DNA of 64,000 nt from Lachnospiraceae bacterium KGMB03038 (GTDB taxonomy: Bacteria > Bacillota > Clostridia > Lachnospirales > Lachnospiraceae): positions 3,190,501 through 3,254,500 of the forward strand of contig CP041667.1 of assembly GCA_007361935.1 (NCBI GenBank), in the 5' to 3' direction. Positions 51,080 to 58,914 of this stretch are shown piece after piece. The translations under genes were made by a program, and so were the position numbers. The notes under the pieces were generated by a model, which worked only from the letters and a program-made list of their open reading frames with translations, did not search any database and was not told where the DNA came from. Each line of letters starts with the position of its first letter. Position 1 is the first letter of the stretch.

Positions 51080-51199
51080 TTAATCTTTTATACTTTTAGC
51101 TTTTCCTTTGAACTCTGGTGGACATTCATGCTTGACTATCTTCTTCGCGTTTTTCTGAACCGATTTTCTCCTTAATGCTTTCTTTTCACCAGCATCCAT
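51080..51199 (-). CDS. Possible small basic protein, 39 residues
   Basis: ATG at 51199 overlaps the end of the membrane-protein gene. The product is basic (KKALRRKSVQKNAKKIVKH) and ends directly before a terminator. The ribosome site is poor, and the longer frame in the same phase (to 51325) shadows the membrane protein, so this is uncertain. Confidence 0.3.
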   Translation of the reverse strand: MDAGEKKALRRKSVQKNAKKIVKHECPPEFKGKAKSIKD

Positions 51200-51450
51200 A
51201 TCACTATACCTGCAATACATACCAGTCCGATTATCCATCCCCATACATTCAGTATCCCGAGCAGGATACCCAGCACTACCGCTACAAGAATAGCCGAAAC
51301 GATCAGATAAAGAACCCAGTCCCAAGCTGAGAATATCAAACGCTTTATAGGGCTTCCCATGCGAATTATATTTTTTTCTGCTTTGTTATACCACTTTATA
51401 GCTATTATAATACTAAGGGCAAGCCATATAATGCCTATCAATGTATACAT
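51172..51450 (-). CDS. Small membrane protein
   Basis: 92 residues with three hydrophobic segments: TLIGIIWLALSIIIAIKWY, WDWVLYLIVSAILVAVVLGILLGIL and GWIIGLVCIAGIVIWMLV. No family recognised. It lies 20 nt after the coiled-coil gene on the same strand. Confidence 0.65.
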   Translation of the reverse strand: MYTLIGIIWLALSIIIAIKWYNKAEKNIIRMGSPIKRLIFSAWDWVLYLIVSAILVAVVLGILLGILNVWGWIIGLVCIAGIVIWMLVKRKH

Positions 51451-51470
51451 TTATCTACCTATTGCTTTCT

Positions 51471-52034
51471 CTACTTTGTAAGCGCTTCAATCTTTGCATT
51501 TTTCTCTTCGTTTGTGATAATTCCCATCTCACACTGCTGTTCGATTCTTCTGATTTCCTCAAAATTGTCTACTTTCTTTCTGGCAACGCTAATCTTGTAA
51601 TTATATTCATCCTGAGAGATGACATCCATTGCCAACGCCCTGTCGAGTTTCGTCTTTTCTTCCTGGAACTCTTCTTCAGCTTTTGCCTTATCTCTGAGAA
51701 CAGCATTCTGTTTCATACGTTTTTCAAGTTCAATCAACTGTGCTTCCAGTTCTTGTTTTCTTGTAAGTTTGGGATCCATCATGGTAAGCAGGTCTGTGAC
51801 ATCCAGTCCTCCCATATCCCCTGTCTCACTGACATAATCCACATATTTCTTTCCAATCTGCGCATATGCGGCATTAAGTTCCTGCTCAATTACATTAATC
51901 TGCATTTTTATCGCACTTAATTCTGCGTTATCCTGCGCCGCTACACCAACAGAAGAACCTGCCTTTACTGCTGATGTAGATATGTTGTCTCCTATATTCT
52001 GTGCCGTTTTTAAAGCCTTATCAAAAAATCCCAT
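51471..52034 (-). CDS. Coiled-coil protein with SHOCT-like segments
   Basis: 187 residues from the ATG at 52034 (GGAAAGTGAAAG upstream). MGFFDKALKTAQNIGDNIS, then long helices (QELEAQLIELEKRMKQNAVLRDKAKAEEEFQEEKTKLDRAL) and two short SHOCT-like pieces (MDVISQDEYNYKI, MGIITNEEKNAKIEALTK). Related proteins accompany zinc-ribbon genes, as here (52058). Function not established. Confidence 0.65.
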   Translation of the reverse strand: MGFFDKALKTAQNIGDNISTSAVKAGSSVGVAAQDNAELSAIKMQINVIEQELNAAYAQIGKKYVDYVSETGDMGGLDVTDLLTMMDPKLTRKQELEAQLIELEKRMKQNAVLRDKAKAEEEFQEEKTKLDRALAMDVISQDEYNYKISVARKKVDNFEEIRRIEQQCEMGIITNEEKNAKIEALTK

Positions 52035-52057
52035 CTCTTTCACTTTCCTTTCGTAAT

Positions 52058-52504
52058 TTAAAATTTAGCTCCACATACCTTACATTTCCATCTTTTTCCA
52101 AGATCATCTGCACCAAGTATTCCAAATGCACCTATCTTTGCATATTTTCCTACGGTTGAAATCTTCTGTACGCTGTGACTGCCGCAGACTGGGCAGGTCA
52201 GATGAAACTGCTCCTGTTCCATCTTCTGGTTCATTTCCTGAATTCGCTGTTGCTTCTCTTCCTCAATCTCACGTTTTACTTCTTCCTTCTTTCCGCCAAT
52301 CTCAGGATCATATGTATCAGATGACTGAATTGCAGAAATGAAGTTTTGACGCGCATCCTGAGACTTGAAGAAATTACCATTTGGCATCAGGTACTCTGCC
52401 GGAACAGGCTGCATAGGCGTTCCACATACTTCACAGCTTACGCCTTCATTACCTTTTAAAGTTACTTTTTTGATGTTTCCACATTTGGCACAATAATAGA
52501 ACAT
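52058..52504 (-). CDS. Double zinc-ribbon protein
   Basis: 148 residues. N-terminal CAKCGN ... CEVCGTP and C-terminal CPVCGSHSVQKIS ... WKCKVCGAKF are two four-cysteine zinc ribbons joined by a charged helix (KKEEVKREIEEEKQQRIQEM). It forms a pair with the coiled-coil gene 23 nt downstream. Partner or nucleic-acid binding is likely but unproven. Confidence 0.75.
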   Translation of the reverse strand: MFYYCAKCGNIKKVTLKGNEGVSCEVCGTPMQPVPAEYLMPNGNFFKSQDARQNFISAIQSSDTYDPEIGGKKEEVKREIEEEKQQRIQEMNQKMEQEQFHLTCPVCGSHSVQKISTVGKYAKIGAFGILGADDLGKRWKCKVCGAKF

Positions 52505-52651
52505 CCTCTCTCACCTCTTTTCTTCTTCATCATTCTGTATTTTTCTTTTTACATGAGCATATATCTAACCATGTGATAACTATACCATACAACTATCAAC
52601 CTTACAAGCAGATGAATGATTAATTATAATTAACTCACGGAGGTAGGTACT

Positions 52652-52927
52652 ATGCCTAAAAAAGAAAATCCTTTGCGTCAGCTCCCAGTAAATATGGATG
52701 ACTGCGGCAAAATTCGTATTCGCTTAAAAGATATTCTTGAACAACGCAATATTTCTTTAAATCAACTTTCTTTCCGTGCTGAAATGCAAAGAACTCAGCT
52801 CCGGAATTATCGGGATAATAAAATTCAACGGCTGGATATCGACATATTAAGACGCCTTTGCTATGTATTGGAATGTGATCTTACAGATTTGATTGAATAT
52901 ATACCACCAGAAGAGCAAGAAGACTAA
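52652..52927 (+). CDS. XRE-family HTH regulator (small)
   Basis: 91 residues. IRIRLKDILEQRNISLNQLSFRAEMQRTQLRNYRDNKIQRLDIDILRRLCYVLECDLTDLIEYIPPEEQ is a complete HTH_3-like domain of the YozG type. GGAGGTAGG precedes the ATG. It is on the plus strand, divergent from the element's main transcription, and is a candidate repressor of element genes. Confidence 0.88.
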   Translation: MPKKENPLRQLPVNMDDCGKIRIRLKDILEQRNISLNQLSFRAEMQRTQLRNYRDNKIQRLDIDILRRLCYVLECDLTDLIEYIPPEEQED

Positions 52928-52930
52928 ATT

Positions 52931-52959
52931 AGGGGGAAGAGCTTACCACTCTTCCCCCT
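52931..52959. terminator. Bidirectional terminator
   Basis: Perfect 11-bp stem AGGGGGAAGAG / CTCTTCCCCCT, 7-nt loop, between the convergent regulator (52927) and the gene ending at 52965. Confidence 0.75.
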
Positions 52960-52964
52960 GGTAT

Positions 52965-53318
52965 TTATACTGCATCATCTCCATACAATTTTCTGATTTT
53001 TTCGTACGGTTCCTCTTTCATACGCTTTTCTTCTTCTGCTGTCATCTTAGAAAAAGTTATACTTGAAATCTCATTCTCTATCTCTTCGCCATATCTCTTG
53101 GCGTATTTGGGATATCTTTCATGTAATTTAAAAAAACTGGTATCCGCACCCATCTCTATCAAATGCTCGGACAGACTTTTAAACATTCCGTAATCTACTG
53201 GTCTCATTTCTAATAACGCGTCAAACTCTTCATCTGTTGCATATATACAAATTTTTACAAAATCATTAAAAAGTCTTTTTTGTTTCTCACCCATATCCTG
53301 AGCATATTTCTCTACCAT
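52965..53318 (-). CDS. Hypothetical element protein
   Basis: 117 residues, helical and charged (YAQDMGEKQKRLFNDFVKICIYATDEEFDALLEM). No family recognised. It is divergent from the small HTH gene at 53431; the shared gap contains the palindrome-like TTGTGGATATATCCACAA at about 53353. Confidence 0.6.
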   Translation of the reverse strand: MVEKYAQDMGEKQKRLFNDFVKICIYATDEEFDALLEMRPVDYGMFKSLSEHLIEMGADTSFFKLHERYPKYAKRYGEEIENEISSITFSKMTAEEEKRMKEEPYEKIRKLYGDDAV

Positions 53319-53430
53319 ATAATCACCCTCTGTCTATTCACAGTCTACACCGTTGTGGATATATCCACAATATTTATTTTTACACTTTCTGGGTACGATA
53401 CTATCAGAGACTTGAAAGGCGGTGATTGTA

Positions 53431-53631
53431 GTGATCGATTATTCTCCATTGTGGGAAACTATGCGCGCAAAGAATATCAGCCAATATAAATTACTACAAT
53501 CCGGCATTGATAATAAGACTTTAGACGCTTTAAAGAAAAATAAGAATATAACTCTTCTTACTGTTGAAAAACTATGCAGGATTTTAGACTGTACGCCAAA
53601 TGAAATCGTCAACTTCACAGAAGACTCTTAA
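53431..53631 (+). CDS. XRE-family HTH regulator (very small)
   Basis: 66 residues from GTG at 53431 (AAAGGCGGTGA upstream); a GTG three codons earlier is the alternative. IDYSPLWETMRAKNISQYKLLQSGIDNKTLDALKKNKNITLLTVEKLCRILDCTPNEIVNFTED is a full Cro/CI-like domain. It is probably a regulator of the element, paired with 52652. Confidence 0.85.
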   Translation: MIDYSPLWETMRAKNISQYKLLQSGIDNKTLDALKKNKNITLLTVEKLCRILDCTPNEIVNFTEDS

Positions 53632-53664
53632 GGAAGCCGGATTATCTCCACTTCCTTTTTTATT
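53630..53664 (+). terminator. Terminator of the small HTH gene
   Basis: 7-bp stem AAGGAAG / CTTCCTT with a 14-nt loop and a T-rich tail (TTTTATTTT), starting at the stop codon. Confidence 0.6.
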
Positions 53665-54043
53665 TTCCGTAAATCCTCTCCACAGTCATGGAGTAAATCG
53701 CATATATCCAACTCTTTTCCCCTTTGATTTTTAACGTATCCATGTACCACTCCTTTCCTTTTGTCAGCCATGTATTCGTTTCTTCCACAGGAACATCTGT
53801 CACATCTTCGCCATCCTTAAGGAGTCGTGGATAACAATTCAGAACATCCTCAATCCCTGTCATGTCGTTCTCCACAGGATCAAGCAGAACTGCCACAAAG
53901 CCATGCTCTCCTAAGTCCTTTACCATGAGGATCGCCTCAACTCTGTTCAGTATTTCCTGCGGCAGTCTGTACTTCTTACGGAACAGACTGTTTACACTCC
54001 TAAGAAGCACCAACTGACTTTTTGTATATATTTTGATGTACAT
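53660..54043 (-). CDS. Hypothetical element protein
   Basis: 127 residues: YIKIYTKSQLVLLRSVNSLFRKKYRLPQEILNRVEAILMVKDLGEHGFVAVLLDPVENDMTG and KGKEWYMDTLKIKGEKSWIYAIYSMTVERIYG. Looks like a small alpha/beta protein of phage or plasmid type. No family recognised. The AAGAAGGAGG-like site precedes the ATG. Confidence 0.6.
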   Translation of the reverse strand: MYIKIYTKSQLVLLRSVNSLFRKKYRLPQEILNRVEAILMVKDLGEHGFVAVLLDPVENDMTGIEDVLNCYPRLLKDGEDVTDVPVEETNTWLTKGKEWYMDTLKIKGEKSWIYAIYSMTVERIYGK

Positions 54044-54108
54044 TCTTCTTCACCTCCTTCTGCTACATCAAAAATATAATATACGTTTTAAAAATCTACA
54101 AAAAAATA

Positions 54109-54140
54109 ACAGCAGGTATCTTTCCAGACACATCTGCTGT
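54109..54140 (-). terminator. Terminator-like hairpin
   Basis: Stem ACAGCAG / CTGCTGT; on the minus strand TATTTTTTTG follows. The gap 54044-54372 otherwise contains the element end next to the tRNA and no gene. Confidence 0.6.
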
Positions 54141-54370
54141 CAATTCTAAAACTAACTTTCATTATCAACTTGGACTATTTATTTTGCTCGCGACGAACTC
54201 GCGACGGATTTCGCGCCACATTTTTGTTTCCCTCCCGATTTTTCTTTTCGCCTTGCTCTGCCTTGTTCTTTTTCTGTCGCAAGCATGGAAACCGCGCAAA
54301 TCCGCCATTTGTGGCAGAAAAAAAACCGCCGTCCCCGCGGCTCGCAATGTCCGCAAAAACAGCGATTTCA

Positions 54371-54414
54371 ACTGCGCGATCAGGGGTTCGAACCCTGGAC
54401 ACCCTGATTAAGAG
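54371..54414. repeat. Right attachment repeat, within tRNA-Lys
   Basis: The 44-bp copy identical to 44998-45041. It contributes the 3' part of the intact tRNA, so integration kept the tRNA functional. Confidence 0.95.
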
Positions 54415-54445
54415 TCAGGTGCTCTGCCAGCTGAGCTAATCGCGC
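54373..54445 (-). tRNA. tRNA-Lys (anticodon CUU)
   Basis: 73 nt on the minus strand with a 7-bp acceptor stem GCGCGAT / ATCGCGC, D-arm AGCTCAGCTGGCAGAGC, anticodon loop CTCTTAA (anticodon CUU), T-arm GGTTCGAACC and A as discriminator base. CCA is not encoded. The integrative element inserted at its 3' half. Confidence 0.96.
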
Positions 54446-54553
54446 ACTTCTTTACTTTTCCGCACCAGGAACTCCCTGACGCAAAAAATATTATATAATA
54501 TTTTCCCATATAATGCAAGGAATTTTTTTCATTTCCTCCATATTTTTTATATC

Positions 54554-56271
54554 GCTGAAGTGAAAAGTTTATTTCCACTTTGAATAGGCAAAAGTAGATT
54601 TTAGTCTTTCACTCATTTCCACTTCCCCATATGCAGCATTTAGTCTTACACTTTTCATGCTAGGCAGTCGCCGGAAAGGTTGGTGTCTATTATGAAAACT
54701 CAAAACTCTTTTTCTCATTTAACTTTAGAGGAACGTCGTATCATTCTCGCCGGCATTACGAACGGCTCCACGAAAACGGCCATCGCCCAGACCATCGGCA
54801 AGGATAAGTCTACGGTTGGCAAAGAGATCAAACTTCACAGGACTCTTACCCATAAGTGTAAGATGCCCCTGGAGTGCACTCATTATAAAAAATGTGTCTA
54901 TGGCCGTCAGTGTACTCCTGACTGTCCGGAGTACAGTCCTTTCCGCTGCTCAAGGCGCGACCGCTCCCCTGGTGCCTGCAACGGCTGTTCCAACTGGCCA
55001 CGCTGCCGTTTTGATAAATACCAGTACTCTCCGGAAGATGCCCATATGGATTACCGTACTACTCTGATCGACTCCCGGGAAGGTGTCAATCTTACAGTGC
55101 AGGAGGCCAAACAGATGGCTGCTGTTATCGCTCCGCTCCTGAAGCAGGGCCAGTCTCCCTATCAGATCGTTACAAACCATCCGGAACTCGGTATTTCTGA
55201 AAAAACGCTTTACAACTATATCGAAAACGGTGTTTTCCACGAGATCGCGGGGATCACTGTCATGGATCTGCGGAGACAGGTATCACGCAAACTGCCGAAG
55301 AAAAAGGCAAAAACTTATAAGAAACGCACCGATAGAAAGTATCTTGAAGGCAGAACCTACAAAGATTATCGATCCTATCTCTCCGATCATCCCGAGGTCT
55401 TTGTTGTCCAAATGGATACGGTCTATAACGATGAGACAAACGGCCCTTTCCTTCAGACATTTAAATTTGTAAGAGCCGGTATTCTTCTCGCTTTATACCG
55501 CAGCGAGAAAAACTCCGCTTCCATGAAAGAAGGCATTGACATACTGGAATCCATCCTTGGCACAGAATCGTTCCGCAGATATGTCCATGTTTTACTAACT
55601 GATCGTGGGACGGAGTTTTCTGCTGCTGAAGCTATGGAGACCTCATCTGATGGCACAAGACGGACAAGGGTATTTTACTGCGATCCTATGCAGTCAGGGC
55701 AAAAAGGCACGTTGGAAAACAAGCATATAGAACTCCGTTACATCCTTCCAAAAGGAACGGATCTGAAAGAACTCGGGCTGACCTGCCAGTCCAGTCTGAA
55801 TCTGGTTCTCAGCCACGTAAACTCCTCCCCTTGCGAGTTGCTTGGCAGTAAAAGTCCGTTGGAACTGACGGAATTTATGTATCAGGATCTGTACGAAAAA
55901 CTGCTGGCTTTTGGCATCCATCCCATTGATAAAGATCAGATTATTTTAAAACCATACTTGCTCAAGCAGAGAAACAAGTAAGTAATTAAAACTGCCTATT
56001 AAAAAACAACAGGCGGCTGTCCAAGAAAGAAAATACCGTCCACAGCAAGTGGAATTTAGTCCTACACCTTTAAAAACACCGACTAAAGTCCGCTTTTTTG
56101 TCATGTCCAAAGATCCTGTCTTTTTCAAGCAGCCTGTTGTTTACTTCATTTAGTGTAACACTTATTTCTACTTAATAAAACAGAAAAAGCAGCAATCACT
56201 CATTTTTGTAAGAGTAATTGCCACTTTTATTTTGACGTTTTTCAAAGTGGAAATAAACTTTTCACTTCAGC
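54554..56271. mobile_element. IS30-family insertion sequence, complete
   Basis: 1,718 bp with perfect 31-bp terminal inverted repeats: 54554-54584 and 56241-56271 (ends GCTGAAGTGAAAAGTTT...). One transposase gene, plus strand. Flanks carry the same 13 bp, TATTTTTTATATC (54541-54553 and 56272-56284), which I read as the target duplication. The 3' internal part (55982-56240) holds only inverted repeats such as AACAACAGGC / GCCTGTTGTT and no gene. Confidence 0.93.
54692..55981 (+). CDS. IS30-family transposase
   Basis: 429 residues from the ATG at 54692; upstream GTG (54683) and TTG (54680) are possible but sit too close to GGAAAGG. N-terminal HTH: LEERRIILAGITNGSTKTAIAQTIGKDKSTVGKEIKLHR. A Cys-rich region (CKMPLECTHYKKCVYGRQC ... 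CNGCSNWPRC) may bind zinc. The catalytic DDE triad appears as VQMDTVYN, LLTDRGTEFSAAEAM and KGTLENKHIELR. Intact and probably active. Confidence 0.95.
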   Translation: MKTQNSFSHLTLEERRIILAGITNGSTKTAIAQTIGKDKSTVGKEIKLHRTLTHKCKMPLECTHYKKCVYGRQCTPDCPEYSPFRCSRRDRSPGACNGCSNWPRCRFDKYQYSPEDAHMDYRTTLIDSREGVNLTVQEAKQMAAVIAPLLKQGQSPYQIVTNHPELGISEKTLYNYIENGVFHEIAGITVMDLRRQVSRKLPKKKAKTYKKRTDRKYLEGRTYKDYRSYLSDHPEVFVVQMDTVYNDETNGPFLQTFKFVRAGILLALYRSEKNSASMKEGIDILESILGTESFRRYVHVLLTDRGTEFSAAEAMETSSDGTRRTRVFYCDPMQSGQKGTLENKHIELRYILPKGTDLKELGLTCQSSLNLVLSHVNSSPCELLGSKSPLELTEFMYQDLYEKLLAFGIHPIDKDQIILKPYLLKQRNK

Positions 56272-56349
56272 TATTTTTTATATCCCTGAAATGAAAAGTT
56301 TTTAAGAAAGGGGACCTTTGATTTCCTTTTGGCCCCCTCTCTATCACTT

Positions 56350-56982
56350 TTACAATTTCTCAAAGATTCCATCTGCCATAGCTTCCAGAATCACACAGCA
56401 AGAAGTCGCCCCCGCATCTAAGACTCCTCTGGAACGCTCTCCAAGGCGGCTGGAGCGCCCGAACTTAGCTACCATATCCTTGGTGGAATCACGCCCTTCC
56501 CGGGCCGCCTCCTTCATCTTCTCCAGAGCTTCCTGGAAACTGATTCCGTCCGCTTTCTTCAATGCATCCACAGAAGGGGACAAAGTATCTACCAAAGTCT
56601 TGTCTCCCACCTTTGCTTCCACAATCTCACAAAGTCCAGCAAGCCCGGCTTCCAGCATTTCCGCCAGCTCTGTCGTTCCAATTTCCTCATACGCTTCTCC
56701 TGCATCAGCCATTTCCATGAATATTGTCCCATAGATCGGCCCCATGGAGCCGCCAATCTCATTAAACAGGACCGTCCCTAATTCATTTAATCCATCGCAG
56801 AAACTGATCTCTTCCTCTGCTATCCGATCGCCGAACATGGTAAATCCTTTGTTCATATTCATACCATGGTCGCCGTCTCCGATCAAACCGTCCACCTCGC
56901 CAAGATAAGTTTTATTATCCTGAATGGCCTTTACCATTTTCAAAAGGATGGATTTCCCTTCCGCATTTTTAAACTTTTCCAT
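56350..56982 (-). CDS. dhaL: Dihydroxyacetone kinase, ADP-binding subunit (DhaL-like)
   Basis: 210 residues, all-helical. VDGLIGDGDHGMNMNKGF carries the Asp residues that hold Mg-ADP/ATP. GGSMGPIYGTIFMEMA and DSTKDMVAKFGRSSRLGERSRGVLDAGATSCCVILEAMADGI are the DhaL signatures. Its upstream partner is DhaK, 12 nt away. No dhaM is seen, so the phosphate donor could be ATP or a phosphotransferase protein encoded elsewhere. Last gene of the operon from 62412. Confidence 0.93.
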   Translation of the reverse strand: MEKFKNAEGKSILLKMVKAIQDNKTYLGEVDGLIGDGDHGMNMNKGFTMFGDRIAEEEISFCDGLNELGTVLFNEIGGSMGPIYGTIFMEMADAGEAYEEIGTTELAEMLEAGLAGLCEIVEAKVGDKTLVDTLSPSVDALKKADGISFQEALEKMKEAAREGRDSTKDMVAKFGRSSRLGERSRGVLDAGATSCCVILEAMADGIFEKL

Positions 56983-56994
56983 CTTGCTTTCCTC

Positions 56995-57993
56995 CTACTT
57001 CTGTTTCAGCCCCATTGTGCGGCAGTCCATATCAATCAGTTCTTTTAATTCATCGTCCAGCTTCATGACCGTCAAGGTCGCTCCCATCATTTCCAGGGAC
57101 GTGAAATAATTTCCAACATAGGATCGATAGATTTTGATCTTTTTCTCACCAAGGATTTTTTCAATCTCATTGTAAAGGACATAAAGCTCCATCACAGGTG
57201 TCGCTCCAAGACCGGATACCAGGACTGCCACTTCATCCCCTTCTTCAAAGGGATAATCCGGAAGCACGATGTCCGTCATTCTCTTTGCCATCTTCTCCGC
57301 CGTTTCCAGCTCACAGACTTCAATCCCCGGTTCCCCGTGATGTCCGATACCGACTTCCATTGTCCCGTCCTTAATCTCAAAATTGGGATGTCCTACTGCC
57401 GGCAATGTACATGGCGTCAATCCGATTCCCACGCTCCTTGTATTGTCGATCGCTTTCTGCGCGGCTTCGATCACTTCATCCAGACTGCCGCCTTTGGCAG
57501 CCTTTGCGCCTCCACATTTCCACATCAGGATCTCTCCGGCCACACCTCTTCTTTTTTCTCGCTGATCCTTAGGAGCAGAAGCCACGTCATCATTAGCCAC
57601 CACTGTTTTTACCGTCAGGCCTTCTTTTTTTGCCATGCGGACTGCCATCTTAACATTCATGTTGTCACCGGAATAGTTTCCATACAAACAAGCTACTCCC
57701 ACTCCTCCATCTGCCGCCCGAAACGCCTCCAGAAAGGCCGCCGCTGTGGGCGATGAACAGATTTCCCCGACTGCGGCCGTATCACACATATTCTCTCCGA
57801 CATACCCAATAAACGCAGGTTTATGGCCGCTGCCGCCGCCAGTCACAACTCCTACCTTTCCGGATACCGGAGCCTCCTTGGCTGCGATCACTCTTGGATG
57901 AGCCGTAGTCTTTACCATATCTCCATGGGTTTTCACAAACCCCTCCAGCATTTCGTCAACAATATGATCTGGATCATTTAAAATTCTCTGCAT
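56995..57993 (-). CDS. dhaK: Dihydroxyacetone kinase, substrate-binding subunit (DhaK-like)
   Basis: 332 residues. VGVVTGGGSGHKPAFIGYVG is the DhaK substrate-binding loop; GNYSGDNMNVKMAV and DDVASAPKDQREKRRGVAGEILMWK follow. The His that forms the covalent hemiaminal lies near GIGHHGEPGIEV. Related kinases also phosphorylate D-erythrulose. With the GolD-like dehydrogenase upstream, a polyol is probably oxidised to a ketose and then phosphorylated here. Confidence 0.94.
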   Translation of the reverse strand: MQRILNDPDHIVDEMLEGFVKTHGDMVKTTAHPRVIAAKEAPVSGKVGVVTGGGSGHKPAFIGYVGENMCDTAAVGEICSSPTAAAFLEAFRAADGGVGVACLYGNYSGDNMNVKMAVRMAKKEGLTVKTVVANDDVASAPKDQREKRRGVAGEILMWKCGGAKAAKGGSLDEVIEAAQKAIDNTRSVGIGLTPCTLPAVGHPNFEIKDGTMEVGIGHHGEPGIEVCELETAEKMAKRMTDIVLPDYPFEEGDEVAVLVSGLGATPVMELYVLYNEIEKILGEKKIKIYRSYVGNYFTSLEMMGATLTVMKLDDELKELIDMDCRTMGLKQK

Positions 57994-58012
57994 AATATTC
58001 TCCTTTTTCTAC

Positions 58013-58795
58013 CTATTTAATAGTATATCCACCATCGATCAGAAGATTGTGTCCAGTGATCATGGCCGCGGCCTTACTGCATAGGAAGGCGATCACCGCT
58101 GAGATTTCTTCCGGCTCAGCAAACCGCTCGCTAGGCATCTCTTTCTTAAACGCATCTCCTACCGGTCCGTCCCATGCCTTGTGTCCCAGGGCCGTAAGCA
58201 CCACCGTTGGGGCCACAGCATTCACACGAATCCCATATTTCCCCCACTCCATAGCCATTACCTTTGTCATCGCAATAATTCCGCCTTTAGCCGCACAGTA
58301 CGCCACATGTTTATCGAGGGCAATGACCCCTGCTTGAGAGGCAATATTTACAATACTTCCTTTGATCTTGTTGTCGATCATGTATTTTCCTACAGCCTGA
58401 GCCATGAAGAAGCTTGCCGACAGATTGATATCAATGGTGCGGTTCCAGTCCTTCTCATCAATGATTTCCGCGCTCTCCAGTGCTACGATGCCCGCACAGT
58501 TTACAAGGATATCCACCTGGCCAAATGCCTTTGCTCCTTCTTCGATGACCAAATCACGATAGTCCTTATCACACACATTTCCCGCAACACCGACAGCCTT
58601 CTCCCCGCCCATCTCTTTGGCAATCTTATCCACATCAGGGTTTAGATCCGCAAGCACCACATTGGCTCCTTGCTTCAGGAAATATTCCGCTGTCATATTT
58701 CCAATCCCGGCGGCGCCTCCGGTAATAATCGCAGTCTTTCCCGCCAGATCAAAATCCAACGACATAAGTTCTTCTTTTGAAAAGTTTGGCAACAT
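58013..58795 (-). CDS. GolD-like short-chain dehydrogenase (polyol)
   Basis: 260 residues. TAIITGGAAGIGNMTAEYFLKQGANVVLADL is the NAD-binding motif. VNCAGIV, catalytic Ser in VNIASQAG, YCAAK (YxxxK) and the Gly-rich ending GHNLLIDGGYTIK complete a classical SDR. The N-terminal extension MLPNFSKEELMSLDFDLAGK and context (DhaK/DhaL) resemble GolD/DthD, which oxidise glycerol or threitol. It lies between the transporter and the kinase genes of the operon. Confidence 0.85.
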   Translation of the reverse strand: MLPNFSKEELMSLDFDLAGKTAIITGGAAGIGNMTAEYFLKQGANVVLADLNPDVDKIAKEMGGEKAVGVAGNVCDKDYRDLVIEEGAKAFGQVDILVNCAGIVALESAEIIDEKDWNRTIDINLSASFFMAQAVGKYMIDNKIKGSIVNIASQAGVIALDKHVAYCAAKGGIIAMTKVMAMEWGKYGIRVNAVAPTVVLTALGHKAWDGPVGDAFKKEMPSERFAEPEEISAVIAFLCSKAAAMITGHNLLIDGGYTIK

Positions 58796-58914
58796 ATGCT
58801 ATCCCTCCATCTTCTTTTTATACACGGAAAGCATCTCCGTGATCAAGGGAAGGGCAGGGCTCTTCGCCGCTGCCCTTCCGGCATAGTTTATTTTATTGTT
58901 TGTATCAGCTAATC

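Larger units (their letters stand above)
45042..54414. mobile_element. Integrative element in tRNA-Lys(CUU), about 9.4 kb
   Basis: Bounded by perfect 44-bp direct repeats; the right copy is part of the intact tRNA-Lys and the left copy is a 3' fragment. A tyrosine integrase lies next to the left end. Content: integrase, a DUF927 gene broken by one TGA, DUF1643, zinc-ribbon and HTH proteins, two short membrane peptides and several unknowns. I see no relaxase, coupling protein, capsid or terminase, so it cannot be a complete conjugative element or phage. It is a satellite-like or mobilisable island. The end at the tRNA side supplies a replacement terminator-like hairpin with eight T on the minus strand near 54325. 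Confidence 0.9.

Noticed and set aside
51080..51325. Longer minus-strand frame overlapping the small membrane-protein gene
   Set aside because: Its first half is the alternate-frame shadow of a convincing transmembrane protein (51172-51450); only the last 39 codons could be a separate small gene.
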